A stretch of DNA of 64,000 nt from Mesodorylaimus sp. YZB2_4 (Eukaryota > Nematoda > Enoplea > Dorylaimida > Dorylaimidae), in NCBI GenBank assembly GCA_030248295.1, contig JASANH010000833.1, positions 98,201 to 162,200 of the forward strand, in the 5' to 3' direction. Each line of letters begins with the position of its first letter. The stretch's first letter is position 1. The notes under the pieces were generated by a model. It ran no database searches, was not told the DNA's origin, and saw only the letters and a list, made by a program, of their open reading frames with translations. Position numbers and translations under genes: made by a program. Below are positions 55,129 through 63,692 of this stretch, piece by piece.

Positions 55129-55143
55129 ATATTTTTTCATATT
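55129..55143 (-). promoter_or_regulatory. Early-type promoter motif
   Basis: ATATGAAAAAATATA on the minus strand, 35 bases before the ATG at 55093. Confidence 0.55.
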
Positions 55144-55292
55144 TGAGTAAAAACTACAACGAAAATTTTTACACACAATTTTTATTCTAAATTTTGAAGA
55201 AAAATACAAAACAATCACAAAACAATCACAAAGCACGCACAATCAGAAAGTTTGATTATTTTTGAAGAAGAAGTCGAATTACTAAATTTGAA

Positions 55293-55658
55293 ATGGTCTG
55301 TTTAAAGTTTTACCATTTTGTGGAAAAGCCCACAAAAAATACACTATTTTCGTATCCGGTAAATGAGTTTTACACGCAATACATGACTAAAGAAAACTTG
55401 ATCAACTTTTTCAAATCGATGAAGTCGATGGTCGAATTGGAATTGGAATTGAACACTTCATTTGGAGAACACGATCACGAAGAGTTCGAACAGTTGACTT
55501 ATCTGAAGCAAGAATTGAATTTTTACATCGACATGAAGAACAAAACTCTACGTTCGGATTTCAGATTTCCAATGTTTCACACGAAAGATTTTCAATGGAG
55601 CGAAACTGAAACTTGGTTTTCGATTACAAAAAAAGTTCGTAAATTTTTGGTTTACTAA
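55293..55658 (+). CDS. Small acidic protein, paralogue of the gene at 61888
   Basis: 121 residues. YLKQELNFYI, then KDFQWSETETWFSITKKV, aligns with RLKRELEYYL, then ENFAWGDSDWFTVLDRL, in the 145-residue protein at 61888. G+C is somewhat above its neighbours, as for that relative. The conserved W-S/G-E/D-x2-x-WF pattern may form a small binding site. Function unknown. Confidence 0.75.
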   Translation: MVCLKFYHFVEKPTKNTLFSYPVNEFYTQYMTKENLINFFKSMKSMVELELELNTSFGEHDHEEFEQLTYLKQELNFYIDMKNKTLRSDFRFPMFHTKDFQWSETETWFSITKKVRKFLVY

Positions 55659-55687
55659 GTTTGTAAATTCGTGCTTGTGTAATTTAT

Positions 55688-57013
55688 TTATTTGTTAAAA
55701 ATAATATTGGCAAAATACGTTTCTACGAATATTTTTGGTTGCTTGGCACAAAACTTTAATTTTGGGGGAATTTCAGTAGGTTTTTGTTTTAGTTTGTACA
55801 CATTGATAATCGGTTTAGTTTTGCAATTAAAAAACTTTTCTATATTATTTTTTTCTAACATGCACGCTTCCTTAATGCTTGAACCTCCAATTACTTTAAA
55901 AAATTCCAAAGAATCATTAATTACAAACGATTTAACAAATAAAGTTTTTAACTTTGGATAAACGCGTGTAACACCGCAAATATTTGCAATACTTTTGACA
56001 TGAATTGGCATATACAATTTCGTAATCAAATAATTAAAAAATACCAAATTTTTGATCGCCATTAATGGATCAAACTGACTTATAAAATATTTGAAATCAC
56101 CAGATTGAAATCTTTTGTACTTTGAAAAATCGTAACTTACTTCGATTTTGTTTTTGTATCTTTGGTACAACTCTTCTGAATTTACCATCAAAATTAATTT
56201 TGAAATCGGACTTTCTTTTTCAGTTACCAAATTATCCAAAACTTCTGTAATTTTATTTTTTGATACGATTGCTTCTAAAAATTTCAAATGATTAACCGTT
56301 ACAAAATTTTTGAATTTTTTACTAGATAAAACATCTGTAGCATCAACATTAAAAAGTACTAACTTTCTCAAATACTTAAAAACGACAGGATTTTTTAATA
56401 AAAAATCACTACGAACGATTGTGTACAAAAAGTATGCATTTGGAGCAATTTTTTTAATTTTTTCTGTAAATTCATAATAGGAAAATTCTTTAATAGTTTC
56501 GATTGGTTTTCTAACACACAAATTTACATTAAGACCGTAGATTTCTAAAACTTGCAAATTGGGCACGTTGTCTAAATAAATTGAACAAGGAGTTTTTTCA
56601 GAACGATAACAGATAATCAACTTTCCTAATTTTGCAAAATTTTCAAATCTGAAAATCAACGGACAAGAAATAAATTCATTGAGTGCATTTTCAATTCGTA
56701 CAACTTTAAGAGTGTTTTTACTAAAATAAAGAACCTCTAACAACTCTTCCATTTTCCAATATTTTTCGTAGTAGTCTGCAGTACCAACGTCTTCTTCTAC
56801 GGCAATTTTAAGCACTTCGAAAATTCCGTCTTCAGTAACCATTCTCACAGATAAAGTGGTTATTCTTTGTAATTTGTTATAAATTTCGTTAAAACTCGTA
56901 TAGGAGATTCTATTCATATCGTTGAAAAAATTACTTTTGTTGATAATATTCTCAAATACTAAATTGTTAGCATTTGTACGACTAAATAAAGAACAACAAT
57001 TAGAAACAATCAT
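55688..57013 (-). CDS. LRR-like protein 1
   Basis: 441 residues with irregular leucine-rich segments (LGKLIICYRS, CSIYLDNVPNLQVLEIYGLNVN, LRKLVLFNVDA, KLKTLFVKSF). Similar pieces occur in the gene at 59406 (TILLDNIGMLNYLHLDQS), suggesting paralogy. No F-box or ankyrin signature is obvious. Solenoid proteins of this type usually bind other proteins; target unknown. Confidence 0.78.
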   Translation of the reverse strand: MIVSNCCSLFSRTNANNLVFENIINKSNFFNDMNRISYTSFNEIYNKLQRITTLSVRMVTEDGIFEVLKIAVEEDVGTADYYEKYWKMEELLEVLYFSKNTLKVVRIENALNEFISCPLIFRFENFAKLGKLIICYRSEKTPCSIYLDNVPNLQVLEIYGLNVNLCVRKPIETIKEFSYYEFTEKIKKIAPNAYFLYTIVRSDFLLKNPVVFKYLRKLVLFNVDATDVLSSKKFKNFVTVNHLKFLEAIVSKNKITEVLDNLVTEKESPISKLILMVNSEELYQRYKNKIEVSYDFSKYKRFQSGDFKYFISQFDPLMAIKNLVFFNYLITKLYMPIHVKSIANICGVTRVYPKLKTLFVKSFVINDSLEFFKVIGGSSIKEACMLEKNNIEKFFNCKTKPIINVYKLKQKPTEIPPKLKFCAKQPKIFVETYFANIIFNK

Positions 57014-57103
57014 GATAAGAGTGGATTTATGAAAAACTATCTTAAATTTTGAAGGCAGTGCTATTTATCAGCCAATTACAAATCGATTTGGTAATTTTTC
57101 AAA

Positions 57104-58204
57104 ATGCCATTTACCGATTTATGCGAATACAAATTTTTGGTAGCACTAGTAGAAAATCAAGAATCTTTTCTGTCGAGAAGCGTTTACACAGGCGCTAATT
57201 TTTATGTTTGTAACATCAGCACAAACACATGGGATTGTGTAGCCGACAAAAACTTTGAAATTCTGTTTTATAGAGAGATGGAAAATTTCGAAAAAATGCT
57301 TGAGACCCAGCCACATGAAGTTCCAACTACAGTGGTTCCGGCTCTAGAAACACCACCACCACCGACTATCAGAGTTGCCACCAAGCAGGAAGAAGAAGAA
57401 CAACAACACATGGCTACATTTTTGGAATTATTCAGAACAAATTTAAACTGTCAATCATTGTTCAAACTTCTTAAAAAGCTCTTGTATCAAGACAACTTTG
57501 TGAATCTATTGGACGACTACGAGAAAGAATTTTTTCCTTTTTCGAATGGACGAGTATTTTCATCAAAATTGGAAGCAATTGTTCCCACCACCAAGGAACA
57601 CAAAATCGGAGTTACGTGTAACTGGGCCTACAACGAAACTATTTCGAAACTGTACGGAAAACACGTGGAAGAATACTTCCAAAGTCTTGTAACTCCACAA
57701 GATCACAAAATTCTTGTGAATTTTCTTTACAAGATAATTTCAAACAAAACTTCAGAAAAACTCACCAATCGGTCATTTCTGTACATTCGGAAAACTGGAA
57801 TGAACACCGGCTTGACGACGTTTTTAAATTTGCTGTATGCATTTTTTGGACCGTTGATCGAGAAAAGAGTAAAAATCATGGAAGTCTGTCAGACAGCCAA
57901 TGAGTTTGACTACTTGGTTCGGATAACAGACGGCTCTGTAAAGACCAAACAGAAATTTGTGATCCTAATTGACAAAAATTTTTCAGTTGAAAAATTCCCT
58001 GAATACGAAGAAGAACTGTTCTACAGAATGTTGGACGTAACATTTTGTAACAATTTTGACGATTTGCAAAGAACCAAAAAAAATTTTTACGAAAACTTCC
58101 ACAATTGGAACAGCGCAATTTTCGACTACATTGTTACAATCGGTCGAGAAATTGAGAAAAAAAAATGGACTACACCAAGACATACAACAAATGGAACTAT
58201 TTAA
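57104..58204 (+). CDS. Degenerate D5-like SF3 helicase paralogue
   Basis: 366 residues covering only the D5_N/helicase half. FSNGRVFSSKLEAI (146-159) matches FTNGVYDIKKDKFI of D5 (465-478). TGMNTGLTTFLNLL (231-244) lies where D5 has TKSGKSTICLLL, with the Walker A Lys replaced by Leu. ANEFDYLVRITDGS (265-278) matches NDEFKSELIKRNTE, and ILIDKNFSVEKF (287-298) matches QIIDTNFLPKF. About 38 residues between Walker A and the next motif are missing. It cannot be an active ATPase by these residues; a dominant-negative, structural or DNA-binding role is inference. A Pro/Glu-rich linker is at 70-100. Confidence 0.75.
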   Translation: MPFTDLCEYKFLVALVENQESFLSRSVYTGANFYVCNISTNTWDCVADKNFEILFYREMENFEKMLETQPHEVPTTVVPALETPPPPTIRVATKQEEEEQQHMATFLELFRTNLNCQSLFKLLKKLLYQDNFVNLLDDYEKEFFPFSNGRVFSSKLEAIVPTTKEHKIGVTCNWAYNETISKLYGKHVEEYFQSLVTPQDHKILVNFLYKIISNKTSEKLTNRSFLYIRKTGMNTGLTTFLNLLYAFFGPLIEKRVKIMEVCQTANEFDYLVRITDGSVKTKQKFVILIDKNFSVEKFPEYEEELFYRMLDVTFCNNFDDLQRTKKNFYENFHNWNSAIFDYIVTIGREIEKKKWTTPRHTTNGTI

Positions 58205-58308
58205 AAATATTTGCTAATATTGATTATTTTAAAAACCCAAAAAAAAAGTTGTATAGTACTCAAGAGTATTTAACCAATCGTATATTCAATAATATTTTTT
58301 TAACTTAA
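58165..58308 (+). CDS. Short frame after an A9 run, possible frameshifted end of the D5-like paralogue
   Basis: 47 codons starting at the end of an A9 run (58157-58165) within the last codons of the D5-like paralogue, in another frame. It is Lys/Tyr/Asn-rich like the region before it. It may be a tiny gene, or the original C-terminus of the paralogue after an indel in the run. Confidence 0.35.
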   Translation: MDYTKTYNKWNYLKIFANIDYFKNPKKKLYSTQEYLTNRIFNNIFLT

Positions 58309-58330
58309 TCCAGCAATGTACATTATTTAT

Positions 58331-59407
58331 TTATTTAATTTCCGTTAAATATTTAATATAAAGAAATACATAGGATACGATTTTTATTTTTAGTTTTTGA
58401 TCGTGAAAATAATTACAAAAAATAGACAAATAATTAGTAAGTACCTTGAAATAAATAGATTTTGATAGCACCTTTAAATATTTTTTTCGTAACAACTTAT
58501 GCGTAGAAGGACAATCAAGATTTGACAGTTCTATTTTTGTTGCTCGTAAAAGAATCCACGCACCAAAAATGTAACTTTCCAACAATTCATTCAGATAATT
58601 AACTGATAACTCGCTACATAAAAAATTGACATCGATACTAAAATTGACATCATCCAAACCTTTGATTTCTCGTTTAATTTGTATAATTTTGTTAAAAATC
58701 GTACTTTGTGAAATATAAAGAGTAAATCCTTTGTTAGTTACGTATGTATTTAGTAAATTAGCCAACACTTTTTCGTAATATTTTTCTACTACAATTTTTC
58801 TAACTGGAAAAGGATTGTCTGCACAAAAATTAATTATCGTAGTACACGATAACTCTTTCCTAGGAGTATATTTTGAAAACTCATTTTCACAGACCCTAAA
58901 AATAATTAAATCGTCTAATTTAGAATTTGCTAATCCAATAAAGTATTCTTTGACTCCAAGTAAAATTCTTTTATTACTTGTTAAATCTTTAAAAAATACC
59001 AAAAACAAACTTTCAACCGCAATCAAATCAAAATTACTGATGTAGCTACCGTAGTATAATTTTTTAAAATCCTCTAAAGATTCTTCGATTTGCTCAAACT
59101 TAACATCTGAATAGATGATCACATTAAAACAAAAAGCTTCAAATAAAATTTTTTTTAAAATTGACAAAATTTCAATATCTGTAAATTTTTCTGATTTATT
59201 GATTACATTAAAATGATAATGGCCTGAAAAAATTTCTGTTTCAAATGGAAAGTAAGTAAAAAGTTTTGTACAGTTGTATTTTTCTAGCAAATTGAAAAAT
59301 AAGCTAAATACGCCAGAATAGTATTCATTTAAAAACAATTGAATTTCCGATACAGTTTTGTTATTTTTGTAGTAGACTACAAAATCAAAAATATTATCAA
59401 TCGACAT
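58331..59407 (-). CDS. Unknown 358-residue protein
   Basis: Starts at ATG 59407 (the frame opens at GTG 59425 inside the divergent gene). Helical, Phe/Leu/Lys/Asn-rich, with several hydrophobic helices but no clear anchor. Its start codon shares CATG with the divergent LRR-like gene. No family recognised. Confidence 0.78.
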   Translation of the reverse strand: MSIDNIFDFVVYYKNNKTVSEIQLFLNEYYSGVFSLFFNLLEKYNCTKLFTYFPFETEIFSGHYHFNVINKSEKFTDIEILSILKKILFEAFCFNVIIYSDVKFEQIEESLEDFKKLYYGSYISNFDLIAVESLFLVFFKDLTSNKRILLGVKEYFIGLANSKLDDLIIFRVCENEFSKYTPRKELSCTTIINFCADNPFPVRKIVVEKYYEKVLANLLNTYVTNKGFTLYISQSTIFNKIIQIKREIKGLDDVNFSIDVNFLCSELSVNYLNELLESYIFGAWILLRATKIELSNLDCPSTHKLLRKKYLKVLSKSIYFKVLTNYLSIFCNYFHDQKLKIKIVSYVFLYIKYLTEIK

Positions 59408-60500
59408 GTTATCAACTCTTGGCACTTCTGTTAAAAAAATTTCAATTTACACAAACTACAATTTTATCTACGTTACTGAAATTGAATTTACGGATGAAAA
59501 ATTCAATTTTACTAATCGTCCATTGGACATTGTAGCTTTTAACGAAAAAATTATTTCTTCAACAAATGACACTTTGAATGATTTTTTAAAAAAATCTTGG
59601 GACACATTAGAGGAGATTAACATCGAATCATCAAAAAGTTTTATAAAACTCACGTTCGAAACATTTTTAAAATTAAGAAATTTCAAAATTGTAGCCACCA
59701 TCGATTCGATTATCACATTTAAAAATGTACCAGAGTTGACTAGTCTTCACATAGAGGGACCTTGTACAATTTTACTTGACAATATCGGAATGTTGAATTA
59801 TCTACACCTTGATCAAAGTACTAAATATATTAATATTATAAATACACACACCTTAGTACTACCAACTTTAGAACCAGAAATTAACAAAATAGACTACGTA
59901 AAAAAATTAATTTTGAAAAATACTCTCAATGATTGTCAGAACCTGTTGACGTTTCCACATTTACCCAAACTAAAATATATTGAAGTTAACATTTCCTCCA
60001 ACAAAATATTAGAAGAATTTATAAATAAAATAAAACCAATTTCGTCTCTTGAAAAAATTGTCGTAAATAGTAATTCCCAGCTAGCTTTTGACAAAATTTC
60101 ATTTGCAGATGCTACTTTTTTAAATTTGAAATATATTTTAATACCGGGACTAAATTACAAATTTGTTACTAAACCAATGCCAAAACTTAAAAAAATCTTT
60201 TTGGAATCTTACATACCGATTGATTTACTTTATAAATTTTTATTAATATTTACAAATGTAAAATACGTGTATATTACTTCACCAGATTACGAAAATCTTA
60301 TACAAAGAATAAAAATCTTTATACAAACTAAAAGAACCGTACTCATCATCGTCAATCCAAAAATACTAAAAAACTATTACTTTTTTAACAAAGAAGTCAA
60401 AGCCAAAATCAAACTTGGTATGTACCATCATTTAATTGACTATTCGTCGATTTCTTTTTACTCTTTAAACATGCTTACAGATATGGAAATTAAATTTTAA
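59406..60500 (+). CDS. LRR-like protein 2
   Basis: 364 residues with repeating leucine-rich strands: LTSLHIEG, MLNYLHLDQS, VKKLILKN, LKYIEVNI, LEKIVVNSN, LKYILIPG and LKKIFLES. TILLDNIGMLNYLHL aligns with SIYLDNVPNLQVLEI in the gene at 55688. An LRR-type solenoid for protein binding is likely; the target is unknown. The start overlaps the start of the divergent gene by two bases, so the true ATG of one of them could be internal. Confidence 0.78.
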   Translation: MLSTLGTSVKKISIYTNYNFIYVTEIEFTDEKFNFTNRPLDIVAFNEKIISSTNDTLNDFLKKSWDTLEEINIESSKSFIKLTFETFLKLRNFKIVATIDSIITFKNVPELTSLHIEGPCTILLDNIGMLNYLHLDQSTKYINIINTHTLVLPTLEPEINKIDYVKKLILKNTLNDCQNLLTFPHLPKLKYIEVNISSNKILEEFINKIKPISSLEKIVVNSNSQLAFDKISFADATFLNLKYILIPGLNYKFVTKPMPKLKKIFLESYIPIDLLYKFLLIFTNVKYVYITSPDYENLIQRIKIFIQTKRTVLIIVNPKILKNYYFFNKEVKAKIKLGMYHHLIDYSSISFYSLNMLTDMEIKF

Positions 60501-60524
60501 CTTTGATAAACATTTACAAAACAT

Positions 60525-61847
60525 TTACAAAACAATCAATTTGACAGATCTACTATTACTACGTTTACTACGTTTAGTATCTAAAGAACTGTTAAAAGTA
60601 TCTTCAGGACCAAGATCAAATTCAAGTTTTTGTTTCTTGTTACTTTCTATATTTGTGTTATTTAAAAATTTTATTACTTTGTAAATAAATTGTACTCGGT
60701 CTTTGTCAACTTTAATATTAAAGTTTGAGTAATATAGTAAACACTCCTCTAAAATATCAATGATAATTACAAAATCTTCAATTGTTTCACAAAAATAAGC
60801 AACCAAATTTTCTATGATATTAAAAAATAATAAATAAGAACTAAACTGTTTTAATTTTTCTAGATACGCCTCAAAAAATTTTTCACAATTAATAAGTTCA
60901 GGCACAAGCTTTTCTAAGTCACTTTTTGAAATTGTAAACATCATAAAAAATTCTAGAAATAATGCCGTAAGCCAGACTATCAACGATCGTTTATCTTTTA
61001 AATTTACATCTTCAAAAGTACCATTTGAAATTATTAATGAAATCTCTTTATCTTTTTGAACTATTCCTAAAACTCCATCGTCTTCTTTATTCAATTTTAA
61101 ATATTTACCTTCTCGTAATTTGGAAAGCATAAATTTAATATATTTGGTAATTATCAAATATCTACTGGGAAATAGTTCACAGCAAGCGTGTACTAAATTT
61201 TTGTAACACTTTGTAAAACAACAATTGGGACTACCTTTTACTGTATTCAGACCACTGAAAAAATCCAAAGAATTGAATGGAGTTTCTGGTAACATTTTTT
61301 TAAGCGGCATACAAGTCGTAAAATACAAATAGTAAAAAAGATTTTGAAAGGAAACTTTGTTTTCGTGTGTAACTTTAAATTTAGCCATCAACTTAATTGT
61401 GTTTACAAACACAGGATACAGACAAAAATCTTCAAATTTTTTTTTATAAAGTTCTACAACACTATGCATAGATAACTCAATATGGCAAGACTCAATATTA
61501 AATAAAATATAACCTTCTAGGAAAAGATTATACAATACTTTTTGAAGATTTTTTTGCGTATAACTCTGTGTTGGACGAGTCGTAACAAAATTGTCAGAAT
61601 TCTGATTTGACAATTTTAGTAATCGCTCAGGAAAAAGTCGAGTACTTAAAGGATTGATTACGATTAATCGATTTTTACTAAAAATATTAACCAACATTAC
61701 GTGTACCAAAGAATTAATATAAAGCATCGGCCATGGACACTCATTTTGATTAAAAAATTCGTCATTAGTATTTTCATTTTTCTTTTTGTTTTTCTTTTTA
61801 TTTTGTTTAAAATCTTCAAAAAATTGCAACACTTCAAACAAGTTCAT
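60525..61847 (-). CDS. Unknown 440-residue protein
   Basis: Lys/Asn run near the N-terminus (about 14-30), a helical Cys-containing body (NCCFTCYK-like and ACCELF pieces near 205-220) and a basic Ser/Arg C-terminal tail (SKRSKRSNSRS-like) that could be a nuclear-targeting or nucleic-acid-binding segment. An early-type motif lies 25 bases upstream. No family recognised. Confidence 0.78.
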   Translation of the reverse strand: MNLFEVLQFFEDFKQNKKKNKKKNENTNDEFFNQNECPWPMLYINSLVHVMLVNIFSKNRLIVINPLSTRLFPERLLKLSNQNSDNFVTTRPTQSYTQKNLQKVLYNLFLEGYILFNIESCHIELSMHSVVELYKKKFEDFCLYPVFVNTIKLMAKFKVTHENKVSFQNLFYYLYFTTCMPLKKMLPETPFNSLDFFSGLNTVKGSPNCCFTKCYKNLVHACCELFPSRYLIITKYIKFMLSKLREGKYLKLNKEDDGVLGIVQKDKEISLIISNGTFEDVNLKDKRSLIVWLTALFLEFFMMFTISKSDLEKLVPELINCEKFFEAYLEKLKQFSSYLLFFNIIENLVAYFCETIEDFVIIIDILEECLLYYSNFNIKVDKDRVQFIYKVIKFLNNTNIESNKKQKLEFDLGPEDTFNSSLDTKRSKRSNSRSVKLIVL

Positions 61848-61872
61848 ACTATCAACCGCTTTTAAAAAAAAA

Positions 61873-61886
61873 ATGTTTTTTCAACA
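61873..61886 (-). promoter_or_regulatory. Early-type promoter motif
   Basis: TGTTGAAAAAACAT on the minus strand, 25 bases before the ATG at 61847. Confidence 0.6.
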
Positions 61887-61887
61887 T

Positions 61888-62325
61888 TCATTCCAAATAG
61901 AAGGTGGCCGCTCGGATAAATGGTCGAGTCTTCATAGGTGTTTCCACCAATGGAAACTCCAACAGATCGGCCTTTCTTGGGATTGGTTTTCCGTATAATC
62001 CCAACATTAACCGATCCAACACAGTGAACCAGTCAGAATCACCCCAAGCAAAGTTCTCCACGCTTATCCAACGGACAGTTTCCAAATCCAGCAATTCGAA
62101 AGAAGGAATTTGCAGATAGTATTCCAACTCCCGCTTCAACCGCGAAAAACACGGCAACGCTTGTTCGTATGCTTCTTTGAATTCCAAAATTGTTTGCAGA
62201 TTGCAAACAATCGCCGTCAAAAAACTCCTGGTGTTTTCTGGAGTAATCGGCAACTCTTTGTATTCCTCCAACAGCAAGCTAAAAATCGCCAAATTACTCT
62301 TGGGCAAATCTCCAAATGTCTCCAT
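61888..62325 (-). CDS. Small GC-richer protein, paralogue of the gene at 55293
   Basis: 145 residues, about 45% G+C. RLKRELEYYLQIPSFELLD and ENFAWGDSDWFTVLDRL align with the gene at 55293. The rest is helical and acidic. Same strand and similar composition as the GC-rich family B genes, but no sequence match to them was seen. Function unknown. Confidence 0.75.
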   Translation of the reverse strand: METFGDLPKSNLAIFSLLLEEYKELPITPENTRSFLTAIVCNLQTILEFKEAYEQALPCFSRLKRELEYYLQIPSFELLDLETVRWISVENFAWGDSDWFTVLDRLMLGLYGKPIPRKADLLEFPLVETPMKTRPFIRAATFYLE

Positions 62326-62369
62326 TGTGAATCACAGTAACGAATAGACACGTAGTCAAATCAAATAAA

Positions 62370-62383
62370 TAAGTTTTCATTTT
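62370..62383 (-). promoter_or_regulatory. Early-type promoter motif
   Basis: AAAATGAAAACTTA on the minus strand, 44 bases before the ATG at 62325; close to the poxvirus early core. Confidence 0.5.
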
Positions 62384-62690
62384 AATGATCTTTTAGCTGC
62401 CATTTGAATACTGGCCAAAAAAAAATACATACACATGTCCTAAGCAGCCGTGACGTACATTTGACATTTTTAAGGGCACGCTAAGCACAAATCCAGCATA
62501 AATTACGGTACGGTATAATTGCACTCTTACACTTACGTTACCACCTTGAGCATCTAACACACTGTATACTTTAGCATAACTTAGAATATATTTTCTCCAG
62601 GGCGAGGTCTTACCTACCTGGGGTGGCTGATGGTACTGCCACCAAATTCTTGTAGAAAACTTTTCAAATTTTTTAAAACCCCACTACTAC
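62384..62690. other. Non-coding stretch of unusual composition
   Basis: No frame of useful length on either strand. Less A+T-biased than other spacers, with GACGTACATTT, ACGGTACGGTA and a CCAGGGCGAGGTCTTACC stretch. No hairpin or known RNA could be established. Confidence 0.4.
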
Positions 62691-62730
62691 TTGACAACTC
62701 TGTACAACTCTTTACAACTCTGTACAACTC
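62691..62730. repeat. 10-bp repeat TGTACAACTC
   Basis: Four consecutive units (TTGACAACTC, TGTACAACTC, TTTACAACTC, TGTACAACTC) directly before the longer array. Confidence 0.9.
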
Positions 62731-62906
62731 TGAAAAATACTTGTGTTTTTTACCACAACGTGTGAAAAATACTTGTGTTTTTTACCACAACGTGTGAAAC
62801 AAAGTTTTACCACAACGTGTGAAAAATACTTGTGTTTTTTACCACAACGTGTGAAACAAAGTTTTACCACAACGTGTGAAAAATACTTGTGTTTTTTACC
62901 ACAGAA
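62731..62906. repeat. Alternating 32-bp and 24-bp repeat with promoter-like cores
   Basis: Unit a begins TGAAAAATACTTGTG and ends TACCACAACGTG (starts 62731, 62763, 62819, 62875). Unit b begins TGAAACAAAGTTTTACC (starts 62795, 62851). Order a-a-b-a-b-a. Each unit a contains the TGAAAAATACT core seen upstream of early-type genes. Confidence 0.9.
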
Positions 62907-63080
62907 ATGAAAAACTATTTCTAAAAATTACGTGACAAAACGTATTTTTGTCATTACAGTCGAAAGGACTCAAACTTACAAGATTTTTTTACTACCACAG
63001 ACACTACCCTACCACCATCTTACGATAGCCCAATTTGAAAAACAAATACTAAAATCAACTGGGGTTACCACTTATTAAAA

Positions 63081-63692
63081 ATGACTACTAAGCCAACAAC
63101 AACAACAAGAGGTTCATTTATTGTTTTTGAAGGCTTGGACAAAAGTGGAAAAAGTACTCAGATTAACTTACTGGCAGAAACTCTTCGAGAAAAAAAAATC
63201 GACTACGCTTTGATTAAGTTTCCTACTAGAACTGGTGACAAACTCAGTAAAATAATTGAACAATACTTGAAGAAGGAAATCGATTTGGAAGATGAAGTTA
63301 TCCATTTGCTTTTTAGCGCAGACAGATGGAGAATGGAGTACGAAATATTCAAGTTACTAAACAAAGGAACCACAGTACTTTGTGACAGATACATTCATTC
63401 TGGACTGGCGTTTTCGACTGCTAAAGGACTCGATTTCGACTGGTGTCAATCCACAGATGCCAACTTGTTAACGCCTGATGTAGTAATCTTTTTAAATGTT
63501 TACCCATTGAAATTTTTGAAGGGCTTTGGTGAAGAACGATACGAAAAGTTAGAGTTTCAGTCACGAGTATACGAACAGTACCAAAAAATTATCTTAGACA
63601 ACCCCGACCTATTTACGATAATTAACGTCGACAACAAGTCTCCAAAGGAACTACAACAAGAAATTTACGACAGTTTGAAAACCTTTTTTTAA
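63081..63692 (+). CDS. tmk: Thymidylate kinase (dTMP kinase)
   Basis: 203 residues. P-loop GLDKSGKST (18-26), FPTR (47-50) for nucleotide binding, FSADRW (78-83), DRYIHSGLAFS (102-112) in the position of the DRY substrate motif, then the lid region. The layout is that of eukaryotic/poxviral A48-type TMP kinases, which phosphorylate dTMP to dTDP for DNA synthesis. A Thr-rich N-terminal extension (2-9) precedes the fold. It lies between two repeat arrays. Confidence 0.95.
   Translation: MTTKPTTTTRGSFIVFEGLDKSGKSTQINLLAETLREKKIDYALIKFPTRTGDKLSKIIEQYLKKEIDLEDEVIHLLFSADRWRMEYEIFKLLNKGTTVLCDRYIHSGLAFSTAKGLDFDWCQSTDANLLTPDVVIFLNVYPLKFLKGFGEERYEKLEFQSRVYEQYQKIILDNPDLFTIINVDNKSPKELQQEIYDSLKTFF

Noticed and set aside
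62590..62640. U1 snRNA-like piece CCAGGGCGAGGTCTTACC followed by TACCTGGGG
   Set aside because: Short matches to the loop and 5' end of U1 occur but out of the proper order and without the Sm site or stems; treated as coincidence.
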